This document shows, in pieces, positions 37,175 through 47,400 of a stretch of DNA of 56,011 nt. The DNA lies in assembly GCA_038238115.1 (NCBI GenBank), contig JBBRYB010000023.1:1-56011 (forward strand), written 5' to 3'. The translations under genes were made by a program, and so were the position numbers. The number at the start of each line of letters is the position of its first letter. The first letter of the stretch is position 1. The stretch is from JBBRYB01 sp038238115 (GTDB taxonomy: Bacteria; Actinomycetota; Actinomycetes; Propionibacteriales; Nocardioidaceae). The notes under the pieces were generated by a model. It was given only the letters and a program-made list of their open reading frames with translations. It did no database searches and was not told the DNA's origin.

Positions 37175-40094
37175 TCAGGTAACTGCAAGCTGACTCAGAC
37201 GAATCAGCTTGTGTGGGGGCTCGCTCAGATTCTCGGTCGCCCAGTCGGCTACGGAGGGCTCCTGGGCGAACAAGACGATCTGCCGTCCCTCCTCGGCGAG
37301 CACCTTGCACGCCCCAAGGATCGCCGCGGTGCGTGTCGGGTCGGCTTGAACCGTGACGTCGTCGAGAAGAAGGGGGCTGACCGTCTGCTTCTTCGCGAGA
37401 TGCTCTGCAAGCGCGATTCGGAGCAGCAGGTAGACCTGTTCCTTCGTGCCGACACTGAGCAGGTCGGCATTCCGCCAGTCCCCCGCCGGCGACGCCACGC
37501 GGACTTCGAGCGTCTCCGGGTCAACGGTGGATCGGGTGTAACGCTCCGCCGTCACGACCGGCAGCCACTTGTCGAGACTGCGCACCAAGACAGGTGCGAT
37601 GTCCCGAAAGACCCGGTCCTGGGCCTCTTCAAGAAATGTCTCCGTGCGGTCGAGCACATCCTGCAACGCCTGCACGCGTTCAAGGTCGGTCTGTGCACGG
37701 GCCAGCGACTCCTCGGACTCGGCCACGCCGGGCAGGGTTGTGGCCCGCTCGGTCACCTGACCCTCGAGCCCAGACGCCTTCCCCTCCAGGTCTTGCTCGG
37801 TCTGCCGGGACTCCCGCAACTCTGCGCGCCGCGCCTGCAAAACCTCGTCGGCAGCCGTCTCTCCCACTGGCGCTGCGATCGAGGCCCTCACTGCTGTGGA
37901 TTCCAGATCGGCAGCCGCCCGCTTCGCCTCGCCCATCGCCTCCTCTGCCAGCCGCCGAGCCTCCGCTTTCTCAGCCTGCACGGTCAAGAGACGCCCTTGG
38001 AGGTCGGCGAGGTTGGCGCCGTCGAGCAGCGTCTGTAGCTCGACCCACTTGTCGTGCTTCTCGTCCACGGCCCTCAATGTTTCGGTTCGTACTTGCTGCC
38101 AGGCTTCCAGGTCACGCACTAGGCCGTCAGTGTCGTTCGGTCCACGCGGACCTGTCCCCGGATTGGACGCGAGCCCGACTCTGCGCGCCGCTGCTTGCAC
38201 CGCCTGACGGGCGGCCTCGCGGGCACCGGCGGCTCGCGCAACAGCCTGCTCATGTTGCCGGCGCCCGCTCAACCGCTGGACCAGCTCGGGCCCCTTCGCT
38301 GCCTCCCTCGCCTGGTCCGCTCGATTCTGACAGTCTCGCTGGTAGCGCTCGAACGACTGCTCCGCGCTGGACACGTCTCGGAACCCACGGCTCGACAATG
38401 CCTCCGCGAGCGCGGACCGACAGTCTTCTGCCTCACGCACGGCTTGCTGCACATCGTCGACCGCCTTGCGTGCGCTCTCGAGTGCTGCCGCAGCCCTGGC
38501 TACCGTGCCCTCTGCCGCCAGGTTGGCATCGCGCGCGGTGAAGCCGCTCTCGAGCCGCACCGAGGCTTGGACCGGGCGAGGCCGCTGTCCTTGGGCCAGA
38601 GTCCAGTCGTGGACCACTGGACGGTCTCCGGACCCACGCCCACACGACCCCCGCGAGGCCCAGAACCGCGATTACCAGGCCCGGCAGGAGATTGCCCATC
38701 ACGAGAAGGATGAGTCCAACCACGCCGATCACGAGTCCGAGGATCCCCACCGCGAGCCCGACCTTCGAGGCACCTGGCGCCAAGTCGCGAGCCGGACTGA
38801 CCTCCGGCCGGTATGCCTCGAGCGCTTCGGTTTCCGCGGCCTCAGCGATGCGCACCTCTGAGGCGGTGAAGTCCCGCGCGGTGACGGCCTTCCGCAACTC
38901 GACCTCAAGCCCGGAGACTCGAAGCGGGTCAGGCTTGCCACGCTGGCTCGACTCGGCCACGGCAACAGCGTCTCGCCAGGTCTCGTACCGACGACGTACC
39001 TCTGCGTCGACCTCGAGATCGCCGACCGGCGGATCGGGAAGCGCGTCGATCTCTGCCTGGATGTCGGCAGACGCTGGACCGGTCAGCTCGCCGACAGCGG
39101 GTGCGGAGCGCCATGCGGAGGCGGCCGCAGCGACCTTCTGTGCGAGCTCGTCGTCCTTGGTCGCAGTAGCGGGCACGTAGTCCCCCAGCACATCGGAGAG
39201 CTCGGTCGCACGGGCCAACCGTTCTTCGAGCCTCACCATCACGTCGGATGCCTCGGCGGCATTGCATTCGGCACGCTCGGCCTCCTGGCGAGTCAGCCGT
39301 GCGGTCCGCGCCGCCTTCACGATCTGCTCGGCCAGGTCCACCTGTTGCTCCAGGCCACTTCGGACCTTCCGCGCCCGGTCGGACTGCTCTCTTGCGCCCT
39401 CCGCGGCCGCAACCATCTTGACGTAGTCAAGGTGCTGCTGCCTTGCATGCGTAAGGTCACGATCCGCCTGCTCGAGCGTCAGCTTGGCCCTTCGCAGTGG
39501 CCTCGTCGAGTTGACCCGGTCGAGGCCTACCCGCTCGCTGCGGAAGTCCTTGATGGCCTGTAGCGCCTGCGCCGCAGTCTCGTCACGGCCGGCTGTTGCC
39601 GCAGCACGCTGGAGATCGCCCTGCATGTCATGAGCGGCCGCCAGCACCGACAGCAGGTCCGCCTGCTCGATACACGCCGTTGCCGCGAACGTCCGGCGGT
39701 TCAGCCCCAGCCACCGCGACCCGTCCGGCGCGCCGTCATGCACAATCTCGTCGGAGACGTCCCGGCCCAAGCTCATGTCGACAGCCCGGCAGTCCACCTT
39801 CCCGTCGAGATCGTGGGCGAGCTCGATGCGACGTCCGTCGTCGAGTACGATGATGCACCGAACCTTCCAGCTGTCGCCGGTCCAAGGACGATGCAGTTCG
39901 GCGAATCGTGCGTCTTCCTTGTTCGCCCGACCCCTGGCACGGCGTCGGCCGCAGAATGCCGCGTAGATCGCGGCGTGCCAGCTGGACTTGCCCGACTCGT
40001 TGTCGCCATGGACAACCGTCAGACCAGGCGCCAGGTCGAGGACCTCGCCCCGGAAAGGCCCGAACGAGGTGGCGGTCACCGACTCGATGCGCAT
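37175..40094 (-). pseudogene. YhaN/SbcC-like ATPase with mid-chain membrane segments, one frameshift
   Basis: Two overlapping minus-strand frames form one protein of about 972 residues. From 40094: SMC/Rad50-like N-terminus with Walker A GDNESGKSSWHAAIY, coiled coils, then two membrane spans (about 455-505: VGLAVGILGLVIGVVGLILLV and LVIAVLGLAGVVWAW). Right after them, near 38615-38640, the frame must change; the second frame (from 38617) has further coiled coil, the signature SVGTKEQVYLLLRIAL and Walker B LLLDDVTVQ. The span holds one base too many. This layout and length match Bacillus YhaN, which pairs with the YhaO phosphoesterase, as here. If the shift is real, the two halves of the ATPase site would be separate chains (40094-38433 and 38617-37175). 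Confidence 0.82.
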
Positions 40095-40097
40095 CGC

Positions 40098-41204
40098 CTA
40101 GAGCACCTCCAGCTCGTCTTTGCGGCCCGAGAGCGCCCGCAAGCCGGTGGTGAGCACCTTGCGCCGAACCTCGTCAGCGATCGTCGTGTCGGCTTCGACG
40201 TCGCGGATGAACTGGCCGCGCACGGATTGCTCAGCGCGGAGCTCAGCAAGGTCGTGGCCCACCGTCATGGCACCAACCCGCGGCACCAGTGCCTCCAGGT
40301 GGTCCCATCCGGTGCTCAGGTCGGCGAGCCGGACGTCCACGTCCGGGTCCACCTCGCCGTTGAGAGTCACCCGCACCACGCCGGATAGACCAGCCACAAC
40401 GGCGGCGACCCGCTCGCGGATCTCCCCGGCGTGGGTAACGCCGCTGAGGTCAACACCCTTGTCATGGACCTGGGACACAGCCACGTGCCGCCTTGTGCGA
40501 GTGACTTCGCCACCAACCGAGACGTCGGCCAACACAACTCCACGCTCCCCGGTCTCACCGAACGTGAGCGGATCGGGGTTGCCGGGGTAGGTGTGCCACC
40601 GCGCGTCTCGCGGAGTGTGGAAGTGGCCGCAGAACGCGTGGACGAGACCCCGCTCGGGGATCTGGCTTTCACGGAAGGGGGCGTGCGGCACCTTGCCCTC
40701 CTCTTGCCAATGGATCTCACCCTGCTCGCTGCCGTGGAACAGCGCGACGTTCACGCCACCGCGGCCGGCGCTGAAGCTGTGGTCGAGGAATCCGTCGGTG
40801 TTCGCCGGGGCTCGATGAGCCGCCCCCCAGAGCGTGAGCCCGTCAGCCAGCTCGATCGGCGTCAGCCGATCCTCGGTGAAAACAGTTACGTTCGGCGTCC
40901 ACGACGCCTGACGGTAAAGGCTCTGATTGCCATACCAGTCGTGGTTGCCGGGTGCGAGGAACACGCGGCGCGGATGCAGGCGCGCGAACGACTCCCGGAT
41001 GAAGTTAGCAGTGTCCGGTGTGAACCGGTCGTGCTCGTAGAGGTCTCCGCCGCACAGAACTGCGTCGACATCTTCGGTCTCTGCCACCTCACATATCCGG
41101 GTCAGTGTCGCGCGGAGTGCTCGGCGCCTAGCCCGCGCGAGGTCCAGACCCGCCCACGTGAACGGCGTGTCCAGATGCAGGTCTGCGAAGACCAAGAACC
41201 GCAT
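40098..41204 (-). CDS. YhaO/SbcD-like metallophosphoesterase (DNA repair exonuclease)
   Basis: A 368-residue calcineurin-type phosphoesterase: D-L-H in MRFLVFADLHLDTP, CGGDLYEH, GNHDWYGN, then LFHGSEQ and CGHFHTPRD supply the expected metal ligands. SbcD/Mre11-type enzymes process DNA ends with an SbcC/Rad50-like ATPase, which here is the next gene three bases downstream. The C-terminal 150 residues likely bind that ATPase. The length is closer to YhaO than to E. coli SbcD. It appears intact, in contrast to its partner. Confidence 0.9.
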   Translation of the reverse strand: MRFLVFADLHLDTPFTWAGLDLARARRRALRATLTRICEVAETEDVDAVLCGGDLYEHDRFTPDTANFIRESFARLHPRRVFLAPGNHDWYGNQSLYRQASWTPNVTVFTEDRLTPIELADGLTLWGAAHRAPANTDGFLDHSFSAGRGGVNVALFHGSEQGEIHWQEEGKVPHAPFRESQIPERGLVHAFCGHFHTPRDARWHTYPGNPDPLTFGETGERGVVLADVSVGGEVTRTRRHVAVSQVHDKGVDLSGVTHAGEIRERVAAVVAGLSGVVRVTLNGEVDPDVDVRLADLSTGWDHLEALVPRVGAMTVGHDLAELRAEQSVRGQFIRDVEADTTIADEVRRKVLTTGLRALSGRKDELEVL

Positions 41205-41284
41205 GGCTTACACCCCCTCGACACATCGCGTGGATCTCCTCTGGTTCGGGCCAGCCTGCCACGAAGGACCGACACCGCACCGCG

Positions 41285-42760
41285 TTACTCAGCCTCTGAA
41301 TCTCCATCTCGCTTCAGCGCGTCGAGGAGCCGGTCCGCGATCTCCCTTATCTGGTCCGCACCTGACTCAACCTCAGATAGAAGCACAGTGCCTTCCCCTA
41401 GCCTCGTGACTATCGCTAAGGCTTCCTCAAGCGCGCGCTCGGAGAGACTTACTATCTCGGTTCGACGTTCGTCGGAGGAACGCTTCGCTTCGGCGATGAA
41501 GAGTGCGCAGACTCGCGAGAGCCGCTCGATGGACAGATCGATCAGGCTCTGGCCCAGCGCCTGAGCTTGAACACGCACTGCGTCGGTCACGTCGTCACGG
41601 AGAACCGCAGGTGCTGGGACGGATGCATCGGAGTCAGATGACGCCGGGTGGCTCGCGTGGTCCAGTACCCAGAACTGCCAGTCGACCGCGGGCCGGGGCC
41701 AGCTGGGGTCGGGCTGCCACTCTGGGTGTGGCTCCCAACCCACGGGCACCGGTGGCCAGCCAGGAGGTACGGCGAAAGTGATGCGGGTGGGCTTCGGCGG
41801 AATCACCACAGGCGGAGCAGGCGTCTCGGCGGCTTCGGATCGCACGACCTCTCGCGGCGTGCCCACCTTGTCGGACTCGGCCGGCCAATCGCTCGGGAGC
41901 TCGTGGGCGCGGAGACAGTGCAGGACCACCTCCGCCTTGAGCCGGTTGCCCTTGACCATTGCCTTCGCGACCGTCTCGTATCCGAGCTCATCGAGGTGGC
42001 GAATGGCCGGTAGGAGGTCAGCGCTCATCTTCGGTGTCAGTTGACCAACTCGGTGCCCGTCGATCCGGACTTCGACTCGCTCGCGATTGACCCGGGCGGC
42101 TGGATCGATGATCTCATGCACGACCGCGTAGACCCAGGCCTCACCTTGCGGCCGCAGATGTGGCTCGATCGCCGGCATGTGCTGGTCCTCGCCGCTCACC
42201 TGGATCGCTCCTCCGTCGGGCAGCGCGACGTAGCCAGCCTGTGGAGCGGCGTTGACTGGCATGCACAGATGCGGTTGAGTCAGTCCGATCCGGACACTCG
42301 CGTTGAATCTGTCGACGCTTCTGCCCCCTCGGGCGTCGTACTCGAAGTCGCTGAACATGCCGCCCCACATCTGACAGCGGACTAATGCCACGAAGCCGTG
42401 CCGCGCGAGATGCTCGAAGAGCTGCCGATAGGCCGGAGCGACGTCCCGCGGCAGGTAACCCACCCTGCGCCCTTGGACGTGGACGGCCACCGCGTTCGCG
42501 TCGTATCGATTGGTCGGATCTGGGACAAGCGTGGCCCGGGTCACTACCTCGTGGTTGCGCGCTCCCGCCGGAAAGAGAGCCTGCAGCGCATCGAGGTAGT
42601 GGCTCTCGCCGGAGACTTCTTGGTTGCACCATCCCCCCGGCGAGCCCCATAGGTCGAAGGGCCGAAGTGCCGGTGCTTCGGGTGTCTCACCGTGCCTGGA
42701 TCGGATCATGATGCCCTTCTCCCGAGAGACGACGGCCGCGAGCGCAGGGCTCCGCTGCAC
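41285..42760 (-). CDS. HIRAN-domain protein
   Basis: A 491-residue protein with an N-terminal HIRAN domain (about residues 48-125): VSGESHYLDALQALF, TRATLVPDPTNRYDANAVAV and GRRVGYLPRDVA. HIRAN domains bind 3' single-stranded DNA ends and stalled forks. A second beta domain follows (RVEVRIDGHRVGQLTPKMSADLLPAI), then a proline- and tryptophan-rich linker (PPGWPPVPVGWEPHPEWQPDP) and a C-terminal helical region. ATG 42709 with a GGGAGAAGG in front is an equally good start. It lies 80 bases upstream of the YhaO-like gene, so a three-gene DNA-end-processing operon is likely. Confidence 0.75.
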   Translation of the reverse strand: MQRSPALAAVVSREKGIMIRSRHGETPEAPALRPFDLWGSPGGWCNQEVSGESHYLDALQALFPAGARNHEVVTRATLVPDPTNRYDANAVAVHVQGRRVGYLPRDVAPAYRQLFEHLARHGFVALVRCQMWGGMFSDFEYDARGGRSVDRFNASVRIGLTQPHLCMPVNAAPQAGYVALPDGGAIQVSGEDQHMPAIEPHLRPQGEAWVYAVVHEIIDPAARVNRERVEVRIDGHRVGQLTPKMSADLLPAIRHLDELGYETVAKAMVKGNRLKAEVVLHCLRAHELPSDWPAESDKVGTPREVVRSEAAETPAPPVVIPPKPTRITFAVPPGWPPVPVGWEPHPEWQPDPSWPRPAVDWQFWVLDHASHPASSDSDASVPAPAVLRDDVTDAVRVQAQALGQSLIDLSIERLSRVCALFIAEAKRSSDERRTEIVSLSERALEEALAIVTRLGEGTVLLSEVESGADQIREIADRLLDALKRDGDSEAE

Positions 42761-42792
42761 GGCGCCCGATTGGCGAAAGAGTATGACGCCGG

Positions 42793-42808
42793 GCCGACAG
42801 CTGTCGGC
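42793..42808. promoter_or_regulatory. 16-bp perfect palindrome between divergent operons
   Basis: GCCGACAGCTGTCGGC is a perfect palindrome. It lies in the 177-base gap between the HIRAN operon (minus) and the DUF4011 gene (plus). It may be an operator shared by both; no regulator can be assigned. Confidence 0.45.
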
Positions 42809-42937
42809 GCGCCGGGAGAGACTGTCCGGGATTCGCCGTTCTGCTTGCTGTTGGGGTAGATGTCACGGAGACTGCCGAGGCGGGCAGGCGCCGGGCAGTG
42901 CGGCGCCACTGAACTCCCGCTACGAGGGGATGTGTTG

Positions 42938-44491
42938 ATGACCGAACCATCGACTGTCACCATCGACGTTGCCGCCCAGACCACGCTGAGCTACGCCATG
43001 GCGCACAACCGGGTACCGGTCGTTACGGCCGTCTCGTTGCACAACTCCGGACCCCGTCGCGCGGGAGCCGTCCTGACGATCGAGGTGGACCACGGCGAGG
43101 GAATCGTCAACCGGCCCTGTCGCCTACTCGTGGATCTGGGTGAGAGCGAGACGACCACGTGGCGCGAGGTCGGGCTGCAGCTTGATCCGGGCCCGATGCT
43201 GCAGATCGAAGAGCAGCGGCCAGGAACGATCAGGCTCACGGTCACACACGAGGACGAGATCCTCGGCGAGACGTCGGTCGATGTCCAGCTGTTAGCCGCA
43301 CGCCAGTGGCTGGCGAACCCGCGAGGTCTAGGGCTTGAGATGCTGGCGTCGTTCGTCATGCCCAATGATCCGGCAATCGCCGACCTGATTCGGGACGCAT
43401 CTGCGAATCTGGCTCAACGCACCGGCAGCCCTTCCATCGAGGGCTACCAGTCCGGGGCTGAGCGCGTTGACGAGATCGTCCGTTCAGTCTGCGAAGCGAT
43501 GCTGGGGAGGACGATCAGCTACAGCATGCCGCCCGCCAGCTGGGCCGACGACGGACAGAAGGCTCGCACCCCCAGCGAAGTCATCCTCGGGCGCGTCGGG
43601 ACCTGCCTCGACACAGTCCTCACGCTCGCCGCGGCGCTGGAGCAGTGCGGAATTCGTCCGACGCTCTGGATCGTCGACGGCCACGCCTTCCTCGGATACT
43701 GGCGTGAGGAGTTTGCGCTCGACGCGACCGTCGACACCTCGCCCCTCGATGTGGTCAACCGGATAGACCTTGGACAGATGCAGCTCGTCGAGACGACCAT
43801 GCTGACTGCTAGCCGGGAGCCAGTTAGCTTTGACGACGTTCATCGGCCGCCGTACGACACCTACCTCCGGGGCAGCCTGGACCACGTCATCGGCGTGGTC
43901 GACATCTGGCGTGCCCGACGAAACGGCATCATCCCGCTCCCCGCCCGGCGGCGTTCCGAGGAGGGTGTTCAGGTCTTCGAGTATGTGCCCGCTGTGCACA
44001 GCAGCCCCACCCGCATATTCGTACGAGGCGAAGGTCGCGATGCGACGCGGACATCGCCCGACGCCGTGCCGGGCCGTGTCCGCCAATGGAAGAACGCCTT
44101 GCTCGACCTGAGCCTCCGCAACCGGCTCATCAACTTCTCCGACCGGTCGAGCATCAGGCTGGTAGTGCCGGACGGTCATCTCGGGACGATCGAGGACATC
44201 GTCAATGCCGAGGATCCGTTGCGGCTGCTGCCGTCGGATCAGTTCGACTCCATCCACGGCGGTCGTGGCATCGACTCCGGAGCCTCCCTACCCCAAGACA
44301 TCCTGGTCGACATGCTCGCGCAGAAGTCGGCCGTCTTCTGCGACGTGCCCTCGGGGAGCTATCCGGCGCGGATGAGGGCACTTGCATATAAGGCACGGAC
44401 GATTGTCGAGGAGACCGGAGCCAACAACCTCTATCTGGCGCTTGGGTCCTTGATCTGGAGCATCGACAGCAAGCCGCTTCGCTCCCACTGA
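42938..44491 (+). CDS. DUF4011-helicase (hhe-like), N-terminal part before a frameshift
   Basis: The first 517 residues of a giant protein. An N-terminal beta region is followed by a transglutaminase-like fold with Cys in GRVGTCLDTVLTLAAAL and His in VDGHAFLGYW, then the DUF4011 region (RQWKNALLDLSLRNRLINF). ATG 42938 has GAGGGG at the right distance; the frame's earlier start at 42860 is unlikely. The frame ends in a TGA at 44489, immediately after a CCC run (44484-44486). One more C would continue directly into the next frame (LRSPLILVPVKL), as in homologues. See the next entry for the enzyme half. Confidence 0.88.
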   Translation: MTEPSTVTIDVAAQTTLSYAMAHNRVPVVTAVSLHNSGPRRAGAVLTIEVDHGEGIVNRPCRLLVDLGESETTTWREVGLQLDPGPMLQIEEQRPGTIRLTVTHEDEILGETSVDVQLLAARQWLANPRGLGLEMLASFVMPNDPAIADLIRDASANLAQRTGSPSIEGYQSGAERVDEIVRSVCEAMLGRTISYSMPPASWADDGQKARTPSEVILGRVGTCLDTVLTLAAALEQCGIRPTLWIVDGHAFLGYWREEFALDATVDTSPLDVVNRIDLGQMQLVETTMLTASREPVSFDDVHRPPYDTYLRGSLDHVIGVVDIWRARRNGIIPLPARRRSEEGVQVFEYVPAVHSSPTRIFVRGEGRDATRTSPDAVPGRVRQWKNALLDLSLRNRLINFSDRSSIRLVVPDGHLGTIEDIVNAEDPLRLLPSDQFDSIHGGRGIDSGASLPQDILVDMLAQKSAVFCDVPSGSYPARMRALAYKARTIVEETGANNLYLALGSLIWSIDSKPLRSH

Positions 44492-44496
44492 TCCTC

Positions 44497-47400
44497 GTGC
44501 CCGTCAAACTCGTGTCGGTCTCGCGAAGTCACCTTTATCGAGTCGAGCTCGATGAGAGCGGTGCGAGTACACCCAACTACTGCCTCCTCGAGAAGCTCAA
44601 GCAGACCTTTCAGCTCGAGATCTCGGGGCTGGCCCAGCCGGTCGAGGACGAGTCAGGCATCGACCTCGATGCCGCGCTCAATGCGACGCGGATGGCCATC
44701 CGCAGCAAGGGTTTCTCCTTTCGTGTGGAGCCGACAGCCGACGTCGCGATCCTGCAGTTCGCCAAGTTCCGACTCTGGAAGGACCTTGACGAGAACTGGG
44801 AGCGGCTGATGTCAAACTCTCTCGTGTCCCACCTCGTGACATCTCCCACCGAGCCATTCGAGGATCCCGTGCCGAGCCCGGACGGCGTGAATCTTGACGA
44901 GCTCGACTCCTCGTGCCCGATTCCTGCCGACGCCTCACAGCTCGAAGCGGTGGCGCAGGCATGCGGCGGCCGCACGTTCGTCCTCGAAGGACCACCAGGC
45001 ACTGGCAAGTCCCAGACAATCACCAACCTCCTCACGCGCGCCGTGGCTGACGGCAAACGAGTGCTCTTCGTGGCCGAGAAGCGTGCAGCACTCGACGTCG
45101 TGTCGGCTCGGCTCGACTCCGTCGGGATGGGCACCTTCTCCTTGGACCTCCACGACAAAGGAAGCAAGCCGACCGTCGTACGCGCCCAGATCAAAGCCGC
45201 CCTCGACCACGCCGTTGGCGTTGACGAGCAGGGTCTCGCCGCGCAGCAGGAGACCCTGCGAACCGCTCGCCGGAACCTGCTTCGCTATGCACAGATGCTG
45301 CACGAGCCGAACGGTGCAGGCCTTTCCTACTACTCCGCGCGGACAAGCTTGCTGGCCCTCGGAGACGGCGTGGCGTCGCTACCGATACCGCACCGGCTGC
45401 TCCAGCCCGGCGCAGGTGAGGCGCTGGCCCAGGTCAGGAGGGCCTTGGTTCACCTGCCCGATGTCGCCTACCCGGCCAGACCAGCCGCCGACCATCCGTG
45501 GGGCTTCGTCGGGTGCATCTCGACCCAGGAACGGGCCTTGGAGATCCTCCGGGATGCGGCGAGGGCGCTCGACGCAGCCTTGTCACGCGTCGTGCCTACG
45601 GGAGAGCTGGGAGCCACACTCCGCACCGCCCGCTCGAGTGAGGACCTTACCGTCGTCGCAGCCGTCCTGAACGCGTCACCTGTGACCCTCACCGTGCTCG
45701 ACGAGACCAGAACCCCTTCCTGGAGACGGGCCAGCTCGGCATTGGCCGCGGACGTCGCCAGCTTCGCCACGTCCAGCCACCCAGGATTGGACGTTGCGAC
45801 AGCGGCCGTGCTGGACCTGCCCCTTGCCGACATTCACGCACGGGCCCAGGCCGCTGCAGCCTCAGGGTTCTTCGGCCGCGGCAAGCGCCTAAAGGCCGTC
45901 CTTGCGCAGCTGCAGCCCGCGCTCAGGCCCGGCGTCGAGATCAAACCAAAGTCGGTTCCCGAGACCACGATGTTGCTGATGGGTGTCAAGCAAGCGGCCA
46001 TGGCACTGGTAGATCGGGCTGCAGGCATCGCAGGGATCCAGCTCCCAGCCGGCTGGAACCCGCTGACGCCCACTGCTCATGAGCTGGTCGACCGGCAGAT
46101 CACCTGGCTTACGTGGGCTGGCGAGACCGTCGACGGGATTCGCCACCCTGGAGCCTTCGTGAGCTCTCTTCGCCACTTCATCCAGTCCGCAGCGACGGTC
46201 GAGCCAGCTCAGGCGGGCGCGGTTCAGGCACTCGCCGATGCAGCGGGGCAATTGACGCGAGCAGCCGGCGGAGACGTTGCGACGTTCGACCACTGGCTCG
46301 GAAAGCAAGGCCTGCTCGATCGTTGGGTTTCCACCGACGCTGGCCGCGACTTGAGTGATGAATCCGTGATCGGTGTACGGCGCTGGGTGCCCTTCATCGA
46401 AGCACTGGAACCGCTGCGTGCTGCCAACATGGATGAGGCCCGCGAGGCGTTGCGAACCGGCAGCATCCATGCTGACGACGCCGTACGCGCCTTCGACCGC
46501 GGGCTAGCCGTAGCGTCGATTGCAGAGCGGCGTGAGAGCACCGGCCTCGACGCCTTCGACCCGCAGAGCCACGACCGGACCGTTCGGCGTTTCACCGAAT
46601 CGGCGGCCGCCGTACGCGCTCAGATGGCGACAGCCGTCCCTCACGAAGTCTTGAATCGCAGACCGTTCCAGCCATCCTCCGGCCGCGGGCAGGTGGGTGC
46701 CCTGCAGCGCGAGTTGGCGAAGCAGCGTCGCGGTCTCGGGGTGCGCAGGTTGCTCGAGACCTACGGGGAGCTGATCACACAGCTCATGCCATGTGTGCTC
46801 GTCAGCCCCGACTCGGTCTCCCGGTTCTTTCCGGTCGGCAGTCAGGTGTTCGATCTGGTCGTGTTCGACGAGGCTTCCCAGATACGGGTCGCCGACGCCA
46901 TCGGCGCCATGGGCAGGTCGAGGTCCGTCGTCGTGGTCGGCGACAGCAAGCAGATGCCGCCCACCAGCTTCGCCGAACCTCGGATCGGGTCCGACGACGA
47001 TGCCGGGCAGGAGTCACTGGTGGTTGAGGACGAGGAGAGCATCCTCACCGAGAGTGTCCTGGCCCGGGTGCCCCGACGCTGGCTGACGTGGCACTACCGC
47101 AGCCAGGACGAGTCGTTGATCTCGTTCAGCAACCGGTACTACTATGAGGACAAGCTGTCGTCGTTCCCGGCACCGCACGATGCCAGCTCTGACAGCAGCA
47201 TCGACGGGTACGGCGTCAGCCTGGTCAGGGTCGCCGGCACCTTCCTGCGGGCGGAGAAGGGCAAGCTGCTGCGGACCAACCCGGTCGAGGCTGACGCCAT
47301 CGTCGCGGAGATCCGGCGTCGCTTCGCCGCGTCTTCCGGAAGCGCTCCCTCAATCGGTGTCGTCACCTTCAACCAGCAGCAGCGGGCTCACATCGAGGGC

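Noticed and set aside
37140..37180. Possible terminator between brxHI and the YhaN-like gene
   Set aside because: CCTGA-GG-TCAGG is a palindrome with a loop too short to form a good hairpin.
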